From Moniliophthora roreri (Eukaryota > Basidiomycota > Agaricomycetes > Agaricales > Marasmiaceae): DNA of 64,000 nucleotides. The stretch covers positions 124,001 through 188,000 of the forward strand of contig LATX02000240.1 of assembly GCA_001466705.2 (NCBI GenBank), given 5' to 3'. Positions 1 through 11,314 of the stretch are shown piece after piece; position 1 is the stretch's first letter; each line of letters opens with the position of its first letter. The notes below the pieces were generated by a model. It was given only the letters and a program-made list of their open reading frames with translations, did no database searches and was not told the origin of the DNA. Position numbers and translations under genes: made by a program.

Positions 1-639
1 AGGAGCCATGCGAATCAGCGCACGCATCAGGTGCTAACTTCGTGCACCGACAGTGGCCGACTAACTCTTAGGCTGTACAAGAGACTGTACAGCATCATTC
101 CAGGCACCCGGAGCCATGACGGGGGCTTGATGGAGGAATGCATTGTACATATCTTCGTGATTGTAAAGTTACAAATAGGTGTACAGTAAGTGCTACAGTA
201 CCAACAAAACAGAATGGGATTAGTTATAGCGAAAAGAACGGCAAATGGTTGTTTTGATAATGAGGGGGTGCTAAGTGTGTAATAGTAACCATATTTGACA
301 ACAGTGTCAATCGTGGGCGGAGCTGCGAAGTCTCTGACTCACGAGTTCGACGCAGGAGTATTGAGAATCATTCCTCATCAGGATGCGCGCAATGTGAATC
401 GGATCCTAGGAGGACTCTCTATGGGGTGGAGTCTAGCAGCAACTTCGGACATCCTAGTGCGCAGGGGGACGCAGATGCAGAGGCAGAGCTACAGAATCAC
501 AGACTCGCAAGCCCGACAGTGCTGAGAATAAATTTCCCACAAGGCTGCGCGGGATGCGACTCGGTATGCTGCTGTGAAGTCTGGCAGCGACCTTCGGATG
601 TCCCGGCGCGAAGAGCGCAGTTGGGGACACAGATGTGTT
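1..639. other. Intergenic, older half of a duplicated segment
   Basis: I see no convincing gene here; the open frames are short and lack motifs. From about 130 on, the sequence can be aligned with about 4,830-5,180, with many mismatches and small gaps, so it belongs to the same tandem duplication as the adjacent PY-motif genes but has diverged much more. Confidence 0.5.
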
Positions 640-1545
640 GAACGAGGTCGATAGAAGTGAATCCAATGACTCATGACCGCAAAACGGCCCAAATGGTGAT
701 CCCGGCGGCAATGGCAAACGCGCTCACAATGAGCAATGCAAAAAGACATCTCCATGCCCACTTGAGCTCTGCTTTTCGTAGTGTAGAGATGATCGCAGCA
801 CGTTCCGCTTCTGTCTTCTCGGGAAGCCATCCATTAGGTGTAGACTGGTCGGCATCTGGTGCATGAAGAGGCGTGAAAAGTATCCATGCACCGAGGATCC
901 AGAATGGTGGGAATACTACAAATAGATGGAATGAGTTTCGTTGATCGAAAAACACGAAGATAACACGTACAAAACCCAAATTTGAAAAGATACATTGCAA
1001 GTGTCGCCGGGTCCTGATTCTTGGACGTGTACTCAGGTGGCTCCTCGTATGATGGGAGAGGTTCGTCTGGAAGACCGAGCTCCAAATCGACTTCGGCTGA
1101 AATCTGCCTGTCGTGTCGTGACTCCGTCGAAGTGGAAAAGTCAAAGTTGTACCCGAGACTGCTTGAGGTCGAGGGAGTTGAGCTGCGCTCTGGTTGAGTA
1201 ACTGCAGCTTGAGGAAGAGTAAGAGAGGAAGAAGCCTCCAGGGCAGGCGATGACGAGTTCATGGTGTAAGACATTGCGGGAATGAATAAGAGACGTCGAA
1301 GTGTTCAAAGCGTGGTGAGATGGGGCGTTCTGAGGAGATCATGATGGTCGATATCAAAGAGTTTATGTACCCTTTGGCTGAGTCGAGCAATTCGCCAGCA
1401 AATTTTTGACAAGTTTCCTTTTATGGTACTTTTGAGGCTGGACAAACAAGGATCCACATGATTGGCTGCCTTGACAACGGACCAATCTTGTCGTCTTCCT
1501 TCATCTGGTAAGCGCAATTACCGTTTTCTGCAAAGCCAATCGCCC
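640..1545. repeat. Direct duplication, copy A
   Basis: This segment is nearly identical (about 98% by eye) to 5,180-6,084, at a constant offset of 4,539 bases through the coding part. It covers the complete PY-motif membrane protein gene, its intron and its promoter. Similarity stops abruptly near 1,545/6,084. Confidence 0.9.
671..1274 (-). CDS. Small two-TM PY-motif protein, copy 1
   Basis: Two exons (1274-971, 915-671) give 182 residues; the 55-base intron has GT..TAG ends. I do not recognise a characterised family. Residues 1-85 are Ser/Thr-rich and presumably cytosolic, ending in LPSYEEPPEY, which carries a PPxY motif of the kind bound by WW domains of Rsp5/NEDD4 ubiquitin ligases. Two hydrophobic segments follow, near residues 95-120 (FPPFWILGAWILF) and at the C-terminus (CLFALLIVSAFAIAAG), separated by a charged stretch with EKTEAERAAII. 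This looks like a tail-heavy membrane adaptor or cargo protein; the function is inferred only. Copy 2 at 5.2 kb differs by a few residues, and copy 3 at 23.3 kb is more diverged but has the same intron position. The promoter has a TACATAAA-type TATA element about 85 bases upstream of the ATG. Confidence 0.8.
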
Positions 1546-3282
1546 TGGTCGAGATTCGCAAACGCCTTTCAAGCGAGCATGTCTCCATCATATATACAGT
1601 ACTCACCTCGTCGTGGCGAGAATTCGGGCGCTGATTTCGGTCCGGTTTATTTCCTGTCTGCTGCTATTCGGGTATGCTAGAGTGCATGTACGCCAATGGC
1701 AAGCACTCTTAATGAGCTTGAAGCTGGTACGTTTCGAAGATTTGATATTCAACATATAGGGAGACTGATCGATATGGACCCACAATCTCTACGCGGCCAT
1801 GCCCAAGCATCTTGGCCTCTGTCACTGTAAAATTTTTGTCCTTACGGTCAGGTTCAAAGCTGCATGTTTCGCAATTCCTGTTCGATCACGTTTCACAGTT
1901 GGTTACCAGGTCAAGGCGACTTAGAAGAATCGTCCAATATTGAAGTCGTGGTTCTTGTAAAGAAAACATCTCCTTGGGCTTCATTCACTGCAATCCCTGG
2001 ACCTGAGGAGCCGATTTCGATATCAGAGAGGTACCAGCATCCGTAATCCTAATGCGAGATCTGAATCTTTTTAGGAAAAGCGTCATTCTCGCAGTGACAG
2101 TAACTCATCCATAGTCAAGCTCGCAGCCTTCGAGGATGGTCCTTGCTATATGCATATCACGGACGACTTCACGATTCCCCAGTTCCATAGTTAGCTTCCA
2201 GTCAGTTCGAGACCGAGACAAACCGATGATGCTTCTCCGGTGCTCAGATTCTACGAGGTTTATGGCTCCCTTCATTCAATTAGGACTCGTAGGTCAAGTT
2301 TAGTCGCCAGGAATGAATACATGATACTCAAGGAAGCTGCTGCCGTACAATATGTGGGCGTCGTAGTCCTCATGTTCCGACCGATGGCAAAGCATTCTCA
2401 CCATTCGAGCGCAACCGAATTAAATTCACAGGCTTCCAACTTGCGGCCAGCTGTCATTAAATTCCGTATCGAACGGACAAGGAGACCAACCTTATCTTGT
2501 TACTTCATGTAGGTAAAATATTTAACTTCCAAGTCATCCCTGCAGCGGCTTCAAGTGACGTGGGATTATGGACCATCCGGAGTCGGGTTTCCGGATGATC
2601 CAGGGAAGTCGGATGGATAGATCCGGCGCGCTTTCTCAAGATGATTTGCTCTCCAACATTGCAAACCTTGAATACCCCGATAGCAGCCCAACGCACCGTG
2701 AAAATGCCAGGTATGACCAAGGAAGGCAGTACCCATATCAATCTGAAGGCCGGTAAGCAAGGGATTTCAAATCTGGTTTTGAGGTGCGAGATTATTCTCA
2801 TCTTCACCTTCAATAATCCATCGTCAACTCACTGACCTGGTGCCATAGGTGTATTAAAAATGCTGTTCAGCTTTGAGATGTATCTGGAAGATAATAAGTG
2901 TATCAATTCAATCCAAAAACGCCTGGAATCATTGAATCCACCTGACAATTGACCTTCAAGCACCCCGGTCGTCGTCAAACTCCTCGAGGATGCCTCTACA
3001 AAAATACGCAAGTCATGCATTGGACTATCTGCCATTTGAAAAATGGCAATCCGTGGATGGCGGATCGTCAAGAAATCCACATCCGACGGACAATATTGCA
3101 CAGATATCCAAAGCTCATCAGACCCACCACTGGAGACATCCCGGTGAAGTGCGGACGTCTATACATAGCTTTAAACTAACAATCTGCAATAATGTTCTTA
3201 GTTGCTACCGCCGCATTTCTCTGATGAGTTTTTTCACTCATATAAATTCTCTCACCACTCACGTTCACGTTAGTTGTATACC
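1546..3282. other. Intergenic, possible degraded ORFs
   Basis: No supported gene. Stretches near 1,850-2,170 have codon-like texture and a possible small intron but no recognisable domain or intact frame, so they may be relic coding DNA. A cluster of CGGAT/ATCCG motifs lies at 2,570-2,640. Confidence 0.4.
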
Positions 3283-4485
3283 ATGTCTCACCAACCTGGG
3301 ACCTATTCCAACACTCAGACGACTCTGCTCGTGGCTGCCTCGCGTATCATGAAGGCTATCGTATTTATCCTCCAAACAATCCATGCATTCAGCAAGTCGG
3401 ATTACACGACAACAGTTATACCAGTGGTAGGATCTCCTTCAAGTTAGCCCGGCTTCTCCGTGCGCTGACTCTTCCTCCCTTTGACCAGACGTTGTATGGC
3501 TTCCTAACATCACCCCAACTCCCAAGTCCTCAGACCACAACACGTCTACTGGCATGGATCTGGTTGTTCCTTCTGCAGTTCTGTGCAGCGAACCAGATGT
3601 ACAGCGTCGAAGAAGATTCGGTCAATAAACCGTACCGCCCCATCCCTTCAGGTCTAATCAGTGTTGGACACACCTATATTCTACGCTGGATGCTTTTCCC
3701 TGTTTGCCTTTATCTATCTTGGGATTATGGAGTTCTCTCTGCGGGCGTTTCACTCACTGTTGCGTTCGTCTTCTATAATGAATTTGGGTTGGACTCATAC
3801 TGGTTAGTTTGACCATTATTTTCAGTGTCTTTTATTCGCTCACAAACGATTGATTGACAGGTGCTCGAAGAACCTGTTGAATGCAATCGACATTGTTTCA
3901 TGGCATGTTGGTGCCGCTCGTATAGCATGTAACGGCACATTTGCTTCGCGTCGAGAGGACGACTTACACTTACAGTGCCTTTTGTTACGCATAGGTCATC
4001 ACGGATTGCTTGAGCACTATCCAGTTGCGTCATTCATCAGCGTAGCCTTAATCTGGACAACGGTACACGTACAGGTCAGTTTCCGAGTTTGAATCTTAAA
4101 TTCCAATGACTTGGCTTAAAATTCCTACAGGATTTCCGCGACGTAGCTGGAGACCGTGCCCAAGGGCGAAGCACGCTACCTATATTCCTTCCAGTCGGTA
4201 CCTAACATTCTGTTTGTTAGTTGCTTGGTCTGTTGGATTGGGTCTGTTTTGGCAACTACGCAAGTCGATGTTGGTTTGCTTCGTGACCTTCGGGACCTGT
4301 CTAGCATACCGGATCTTCTGGCAGCGAACGGAGGCTGAGGACAAGTTATCCTATACGCTTTACTTGGTGCGTGAACGGTAGTGTTTCAATGTTCCAAACG
4401 ATTTACTCATTCATTACAACAGGTATGGTTTACCGTTGCCCAATCCCTGCCGTTCATTACGTATCGGATTGGGGCAGTCTGGTGA
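3283..4485 (+). pseudogene. UbiA-type prenyltransferase/terpene cyclase, frameshifted
   Basis: Exons 3283-3426, 3489-3802, 3861-4074, 4131-4366 and 4423-4485 resemble a fungal UbiA-superfamily membrane enzyme. The first Asp-rich motif is present (NQMYSVEEDSVNKPYRPIP, exon 2), as is the second (DFRDVAGDRAQGRSTLP, start of exon 4), with hydrophobic helices between. Known relatives transfer prenyl groups or cyclise farnesyl diphosphate in the ER membrane. In exon 4 the frame breaks just after the second motif, near 4,190: compared with the relic at 20.7 kb about ten bases are missing, and the helix sequence SRYLTFCLLVAWSVGLGLFW continues one frame over. As written the product would stop after about 248 residues. 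Everything else, including splice sites, looks normal, so a recent loss or a sequence error are both possible. Confidence 0.75.
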
Positions 4486-5179
4486 TGTCGATGCCATATG
4501 AAGATGGAATGTTTTGCCCTCGTCGACTCGGAAGGGCGGATGGTACAGAGACCTGGCCGTACTCTGGCGCAGTCCGCTAAAGTGAATGTTTTCCCGCCCT
4601 GTTTCTGATGATTCCTTAGGTCTCTCTTGTTCGTTTTCTCCGCATGTACGCGAAACGGTCATTTTACACCCCCCGTTATTTGACCCCGGACGTCGTGGTC
4701 TTGCTGGGAATATTCATTTAAATCATCATATAAAAGACTCGCAATATCAGTGTTTCTGAACTTTTGTTTTCACTGTTAGCAATCCAATCTGAGCTTGCGT
4801 GATCGACTCGACGTGTATGGTTCATTGAAAATGCATTGGATCGTCGTGATTGCAGGGTTACAAATGGTCATACAATAGGTGTTACAGTGTTAACAATACA
4901 GTATGGATTTGAGTTTGGAAAAGAACGGCAAGTGGTCGTTTTGGTAATGAGGGGAAGAGCCCGAGCTTCAAGGAAGCTACGGCAACCATCGTTCATAACG
5001 GTGTCAATCGTAGGACGGAGCTGCAGGGTCACAGACTCGCAAGCTCGACGCGGGAGTATTGAGAATTATTTCTCATGAGATTACGCGGGATGTGACTCGG
5101 TATACCGCCGACAGTGACTTGGGATATCCCAGTGCACAGTATACAACGGTTGGAGACGCAGATGCGTCCAATAAGGGCC
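4486..5179. other. Intergenic, diverged duplicate
   Basis: No gene seen. From about 4,830 the sequence is a diverged match to 130-640 and leads into duplication copy B. Confidence 0.5.
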
Positions 5180-6084
5180 AATAGATGGCGTGGAAGCGAT
5201 TTTGATGGCTTATGACCGCAAAACGGCCCAAATTGTGATCCCAGCGGCAATGGCAAACGCGCTCACAGTGAGCAATGCAAAAAGACATCTCCATGCCCAC
5301 TTGAGCTCTGCTTTTCGTAATGTAGAGATGATCGCAGCACGTTCCGCTTCTGTCTTCTCGGGAAGCCATCCATTAGGTGTAGACTGGTCGGCATCTGGTG
5401 CATGAAGAGGCGTGAAAAGTATCCATGCACCGAGGATCCAGAATGGTGGGAATACTACAAATAGATGGAATGAGTTTCGTTGATTGAAAAACACGAAGAT
5501 AACACGTACAAAACCCAAATTTGAAAAGATACATTGCAAGTGTCGCAGGGTCCTGATTCTTGGACGTGTATTCAGGTGGCTCCTCGTATGATGGGAGAGG
5601 TTCGTCTGGAAGACCGAGCTCCAAATCGACTTCGGCTGAAATCCGCCTGTCGTGTCGTGATTCCGTCGAAGTGGAAAAGTCAAAGTTGTACCCGAGACTG
5701 CTTGAGGTCGAGGGAGTTGAGCTGCGCTCTGGTTGAGTAACTGCAGCTTGAGGAAGAGTAAGAGAGGAAGAAGCCTCCAGGGCAGGCGATGACGAGTTCA
5801 TGGTGTAAGACATTGCGGGAATGAATAAGAGACGTCGAAGTGTTCAAAGCGTGGTGAGATGGGGCGTTCTGAGGAGATCATGATGGTCGATATCAAAGAG
5901 TTTATGTACCCTTTGGCTGAGTCGAGCAATTCGCCAGGAAATTTTTCACAGATTGCCTTTTATGGTACTTTTGAGGCTGGACAAACAAGGATGCACACGA
6001 TTGGCTGCCTTGACAACGGACCAATCTTGTCGTCCTCCCTCATCTGGCAAGCGCAATTACCGTTTTCTGCAAAACCAATCGCCT
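5180..6084. repeat. Direct duplication, copy B
   Basis: Near-identical partner of 640-1,545, including coding region, intron and promoter. The sharp right boundary lies about 200 bases before the tRNA-Gly gene. Confidence 0.9.
5210..5813 (-). CDS. Small two-TM PY-motif protein, copy 2
   Basis: Exons 5813-5510 and 5454-5210, 182 residues, with the same intron and reading frame as copy 1. The few protein differences include Arg for Gln in the RISAEVD stretch and Thr for Ile in the last membrane helix. The PY motif (LPSYEEPPEY) and both hydrophobic segments are kept, so the copy is probably functional. The near-identity extends through the intron, which points to recent duplication or gene conversion rather than selection on the protein alone. 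Confidence 0.8.
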
Positions 6085-6279
6085 TGCTCGCGAAGAATTG
6101 GCCCCACATGTTAAAGTCTGGATCTGAGGGAACCGTTACGTTCACGCTGTAGGCTGAAACTATGGGTAGCGCTTTTTGGTCATTGGTTCCATCTTTTGTT
6201 TGGGCAGGGTATAAAAGAAATGGTGGTCCTCCTGCGGGTCAACAGAAGCAAAAACAAACCATGAAACCTCAACCTTCAG

Positions 6280-6361
6280 TACACCGTTCGGGAATCGAAC
6301 CCGAGCCGCTTGCTGGATCACCAATGGAAGGCAAGCATGATAACCACTTCACCAACGGTGT
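6280..6361 (-). tRNA. tRNA-Gly(UCC) with 10-nt intron
   Basis: On the minus strand the acceptor stem pairs ACACCGT with ACGGTGT, followed by discriminator A. The D arm, the anticodon stem CTTGC/GCAAG and the T arm (GGGTTCGATTCCC) are complete. The anticodon loop reads CTTCCA followed by a 10-base insert (TTGGTGATCC) and A, the standard position 37/38 for a nuclear tRNA intron, giving anticodon UCC. It lies just downstream of the DENR gene. Confidence 0.9.
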
Positions 6362-6473
6362 GTTGGATAATCAAGTGTATAATTCGTATACACCTCCATT
6401 AAATATATGCTTGACTCGTCCTCCGCTACATGTTATGCTACAAGTTCTTTAGTTTACCTACAAAGGTCCCTTT

Positions 6474-7314
6474 TCAATCATCTCCGCCCTTCTTCTTTTT
6501 ATCTTCCTTGATCTCGACATTATCAGCTGGGATACCCTTGAGGATTCCCACCTCGCCTTCAATCATCTCCAGCACTTCGTCACTAACGTCTCCTTGGATC
6601 ACAATCTCATCTTGACCCTGAGCATTCTTCGTCACAGAGGCACCCGTAGCAAACTTGGACGCAAACTGTTTCGCTGCCTTTTTGAGGTCGATATCAAACG
6701 CTTCGAGACCATGTATCGCCGTGACATGTTTCCTCTTGTTGCGTTCTATCCGTTTAATCGTCACCTATGTAGAAATATATAAGTATCGGACGAGGAAATC
6801 AATTGTCACTGGGAGACGTACTTGTGAGGCCATTTTCTTTTTGAGAGCTGCATCAGCCTTTGCCTCGGCCTTTGCTTCCTTCTTCGCTGTATCCTTCTCC
6901 AACTTGGTTTGCGCCTCTACGCTGAGCGTTCCAAGCTTATTCTGAAGAGCCTCTGTAGCGAGAGAAGAAAAAGAAGAATATCAGCTTCATTCAAAACGTA
7001 GAGAAAAGGCTTCGCACCTTCTGAATAATAGCTTTCATACAACGACGGATGGTTCTCTTGAAGCCATGCCTTACAACGAGTCAAGCTCGACCCAAACTCG
7101 CAGTATTCGGGGGGAAAGGTGCAGACTATGGCGTTCGACGCACTTAGCTTCCTAGTTGGATAATTGGTGAAATAATCGGACCTACGCAGTACAGGACTTG
7201 GACTGGTGGTCTGGGTTCTGCCGCTGATTGATTTTCAGATGTCGAAGCTTCTAGAGCAGGTTCGACCTCTGCTGCTGCCGCCGCTTTTTTGTCGCGATTC
7301 TTCTTAGCTGGCAT
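6474..7314 (-). CDS. TMA22: Density-regulated protein DENR/Tma22
   Basis: Exons 7314-7182, 7125-7018, 6952-6822 and 6764-6474 encode 220 residues. DENR/Tma22 partners MCT-1/Tma20 and promotes ribosome recycling and reinitiation on the small subunit. The N-terminus is basic and Ala-rich. Next comes the Cys-rich motif YCVVCTFPPEYCEFG typical of the family, and then a C-terminal SUI1/eIF1-like domain (VTIKRIERNKRKHVTAIHGL and GQDEIVIQGD). The first intron starts G|GTCCGA; the frame of the family motif decides both of its ends. Its start lies 268 bases from the start of the divergent hydrolase gene at 7583. Confidence 0.93.
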
Positions 7315-7582
7315 CGATGATGAAGGGAAAATGGGAGAGTGATAATCAGAATTATCAAACAGCCCCATGCGGAGCTGTTTACTGAATAAATAAAACGAAC
7401 CATGCCGAACGCCGGTAAGGTGGAAATTTCTCCCAAGTCCCTTCTTATGATCATGATTCTGGGCCCTCTCCGACATCCTTCTTATGATTGTGATGTTGGG
7501 GAACCCAAGTTCCCGTGATACCACACACAGGATGTGTATATATATTGCGTGAGGACAGGCTTGGCCCGCAACTTCCCCAAAC
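7315..7582. promoter_or_regulatory. Shared divergent promoter, DENR / hydrolase copy 1
   Basis: The two coding starts face away from each other across 268 bases. A TATATATATT run near 7,537-7,546 lies about 40 bases upstream of the hydrolase ATG and is a plausible TATA element for that side. Confidence 0.5.
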
Positions 7583-8823
7583 ATGAAGCCAGCAACAACC
7601 TGGGACCGTCTCACACTTCTCCCCAAGTTTGTACCTCTTCGTACGTCCTTCATTATTCCTCGAATCTCGCACATCTCGAACCAATTATATAGCGGTAATC
7701 CTCACATACACGGCTCTTGCGTCGCCGTTTGCCAAAGCGTACAAGAAGAAGAAGTTTTACCGGCTCATAAATGAACGGGCAATGCGGTATGTTGCGGGCA
7801 ACCTCACCGTTCCCCAGCTGCAGTGGATCAGTGGGCCGTCCCATAAGGTCTTCAAGACTTGGGCGAAGAGCTTCAAGGTTGAACCAACTATTGAGGAAAC
7901 TCCCGAGGGAGTGAAACTCATGTGGTTGGGAAAGCAAGACGCAGAAAAGGTCTTGTTCATTTGTCATGGTCCGTGGCTCCCCTTTGAATTCCACCTGATC
8001 GTCTGACAATCGAGAATCAGGTGGTGGCTTCATGATTCCTGTATCCGACTATATGCTCACCTTTTGGTTCTATGTCCAACGCGAACTACAAAGCAAGGAC
8101 CACAATGTCAGCGTTGTTCTTGTGGAATACTGTGAGCGGCTCTCTTCACTCGAGAAACAACATTCACTCATCTGAACCTATATAGCGGTCTACCCAAATC
8201 CCTTCCCAACTCAACTGACAGAGTTTATACATGGATTGAGTCATGTCCTCAAACGAGTCAAACCTGCAAACCTTCACCTCGCAGGCGACTCTGCCGGCGG
8301 TGACCTCATCCTCCAGCTCTTCAGTCACACTTTGCACCCTGTACCCAATGCCGACATCCCGCCTTCTCCTTTGGACCCAACCAACCCCATACGTGGCGCC
8401 GTCCTTATCTCCCCATGGACCTCTATGGGTGATCGTACGGACTCTCATGTGCGCAACAACGAAACAGACTTGTTGTCCTCGGCAACTATCGTTCACTGGG
8501 GCAAACTTTATCTCGAAAATGCATCCGAGTCGCATCTCCAGTACTTCAAGTTGAACCAGGCGCCCGAGAGGTGGTTTGAAGGTATAGACCGGTTCGTGGA
8601 TAGGGTATGGCTGTTTGTAGGAGGTGCGGAGAATCTCCAGGATGATGGTGAAGGTGTTCATGAGCGCCTGGAGAAGGTAGCGGTCGGCGGTAGGCCGGAG
8701 ATCACATATGAGCTGCAAGCAGATGGTGTACATGAGGATCCCTTGATCGAGATATCTGCTGGAAGTAAGAAGTTGAATGAGGTTGGGACGAAGCTTACGG
8801 ATTGGTTTGTGAAGGGATTTTAA
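7583..8823 (+). CDS. Alpha/beta hydrolase (esterase/lipase type), copy 1
   Basis: Exons 7583-7640, 7693-7968, 8021-8131 and 8186-8823 give 360 residues. An N-terminal hydrophobic segment (about residues 20-35) suggests a membrane anchor. The core is alpha/beta-hydrolase fold-3, similar to hormone-sensitive-lipase-like esterases: HGGG oxyanion motif at 111-114, nucleophile elbow GDSAGG with Ser184, a likely acid in ENLQDDGE and a likely His in DGVHED. The substrate is unknown; such enzymes cleave short esters or carbamates. It is the first of three tandem paralogues with identical exon lengths (58, 276, 111, 638), so the set arose by tandem duplication of a whole gene. Confidence 0.9.
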
Positions 8824-9855
8824 ATCGGTACTTCATGATATTCCTTTTCGACTCGCTTTTTATGCATGAGATTTTGGTGTAAATACTGTATCATATGGAC
8901 AAATGCACACAGATACCCAGATACCCAAATAGCCCTTCTCTAATGCTACCTTCGGCACCTCATTTTAACGTGGTGAGCGGGTTTCTCATCAAGTGAGATT
9001 CTCGGGAGCTTGGTCGAGTCGGTTGCAAGAATTCTGGTGTGCCAGTCGAGTCTTCAATACTTTTACCTTACCCCGTTACCCCGTTACCTCATCTTCTCGG
9101 AGTCAATATATATGTTGTATCTTTAGGCCCTGTTCGATGGCGCCGGTTTGGTACTCGGACCCAGCAAAATTGTAGTCGTCCGAATTCCTCCACGGAGTTA
9201 CACAAGAGCTACAGCTATTCCAGAAATCGTAGGCCGGATCTTTTCACGAGGTGCAAACTCCACTTAGCGCTCATAGCCGCCCGTCAGATCGGTGGTGTCC
9301 TCAGACATCGGCCAGAAAATGAGCTCTCCTTTTCGAGCTATCACCCTGCCACTCAGCTCTTGTCGTCTAACACTAGAATCAACCAATCTGGAACTTCAAC
9401 GAGGGCACTAGCTGGGGTAGAAGTTGTGGGAAGAATGACATCGCATTGTTTGCACCTAAACAAAAATCCTGGGGGCGGCGTGAAAAAATCCGGCCTACGC
9501 ACCAGTTCCGCTTGTCACACGCTGAAGCCTGGATATAAACGGTAGGTAGCTACCTTCTCAGGTGCAAAAATCATACTGTGTGAAGACAAATATTCACTTC
9601 CCGTATCCGAGTTCTACTATTACTTGATATCAAGTCCTTTGTCACGTCTACTACTAGGATCCCGGGAACCACATCGCAGACATTCACTTTCTGTGCGTGA
9701 CACTGTGACTCTAGGCCGAGCTTCCGAGTCAGCCTCTTCCCCATCAACCTTACGCGGAAACGAATAAGAGTCATAGGACGTCTGTGGTGCCATCGAACGC
9801 CTTATATACTGTGTTCTCATGATGAGGACAAGTTCAGTCCAGATCTTCTCAAAAC
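8824..9855. other. Intergenic with inverted repeats and promoter of copy 2
   Basis: No gene. A perfect short inverted pair built on CGTAGGCCGGAT lies at 9,228-9,244 and 9,485-9,499. At 9,126-9,165 the sequence resembles the terminal repeat of the element at 25.4 kb. A TTATATAC box near 9,800 precedes the next hydrolase start by about 55 bases. Confidence 0.55.
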
Positions 9856-11094
9856 ATGAAGCCACCAACAGTCTGGGAACGTCTCACCCTTCTCCCCAAG
9901 CTTTTGCCCCTTCGTATGTCCTTTCATAATTTCTTGAATCTCACTTATCCCTCATCGGGTATACAGCGATAATCCTCGCGTACACGGTTCTTATATCGCC
10001 ATTTGTCAAAGCGTACAAGAAGAAGAAGCTCTATCGAATCTTGAATGAACGGTCGATACGGTACATCTTGGGCAACATCTCCGTTCCCCAGCTGCAGTGG
10101 GCCAGCGGGCCGTCGCATAAAGTCTACAAAGGTTGGGCAAAAAGCTTCAAGATCGAACCGACTATTGAGGAAACTCCCGAGGGTGTGAAACTCATGTGGT
10201 TGGGAAAGCGGGATGCAGAAAAGGTTCTGTTCATTTGTCATGGTTAGTGGTTCACATTTGGATTCCATCTGGTCATCTGATAATGGGGAATAAGGTGGCG
10301 GCTTTATGCTTCCTGTCTTTCCTTTCATGTTAACCTTCTGGTTCTACATCCAACGCGAATTACAAAAGAGGGGACACAATATCAGTGTCGTATTCTTCGA
10401 GTACTGTAAGCAACACTTTTCCACATACAAATCGCAATCGTTTATTTCACTCATAGCGCTCTATCCAAACGCCTTCCCGACCCAACTGACGGAATTCATA
10501 CACGCGCTCAGTCATGTCCTCAAACGAGTCAAACCTGCAAACCTTCACCTCGCAGGCGACGCTGCCGGCGGTGACCTCATTCTCCAGCTCTTCAGCCACA
10601 CTTTGCACCCTGTGTCCAATGCCGACGTTCCGCCTTCCCCTTTGGGCCCAACAAACCCCATACGTGGCGCTGCTATCATCTCACCATGGACCTCTATGGG
10701 CGATCGTACAGAATCCCATGTGCGCAACAACGATACAGACTTGATCTCCCCGGAAGTCATCGTTCAGTGGGGCAAACAATACCTCGAAAACACATCCGAG
10801 TCACATGTCCAGTATTTCAAGTTCAATAAGGCGCCCGAGAGGTCGTTTGAGGGTATAGACCGGTTCGTGGATAGGGTATGGCTGTTTGTAGGGGGTGCGG
10901 AGAATCTCCAGGATGACGGTGAAGGTATACATGAGCGTTTGGAGAAGGTAGCGGTCGGCGGTAGGCCGGAGATCACATATGAGCTGCAAGCGGATGGTGT
11001 ACATGAGGATCCTATGATCGAGATATCTGCTGGAAGCAAGGAGTTGAATGAGGTCGGGAAGGGGCTTGCTGATTGGTTTGTGAAGGGATTTTGA
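9856..11094 (+). CDS. Alpha/beta hydrolase paralogue, copy 2, nucleophile lost
   Basis: Exons 9856-9913, 9967-10242, 10295-10405 and 10457-11094, 360 residues, collinear with copies 1 and 3. HGGG, the ENLQDDGE acid region and the DGVHED histidine region are all kept. The nucleophile elbow, however, reads GDAAGG: codon 184 is GCT (10,561-10,563) where copies 1 and 3 have TCT. One T-to-G change thus removes the catalytic Ser while the frame and all splice sites stay intact. The product may be a pseudoenzyme with a binding or regulatory role, or a gene early in decay. Confidence 0.88.
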
Positions 11095-11314
11095 CTTGGA
11101 GCCTCGTATCAAGGTCGACGAACCGACGACTGATTGACGTACCAAGCGATTAGAGTCGATGCAGACTCCTGCTCGCTATGTACATCTCTGAAGAGAAGAG
11201 TAGGATAAATGGAGTCGGACTGAAAAGCAGAGGCTGCAGAGTCGGGCGCTTGAGCGAGTGGTAGCCGGTAGCCAATTGACCGGTAACATGGAACTCCGAC
11301 TGTTTTCCCAACTA

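Noticed and set aside
8164..8733. 189-codon minus-strand frame
   Set aside because: Antisense to exon 4 of hydrolase copy 1, and similar shadows occur opposite copy 2. There is no independent start context or motif.
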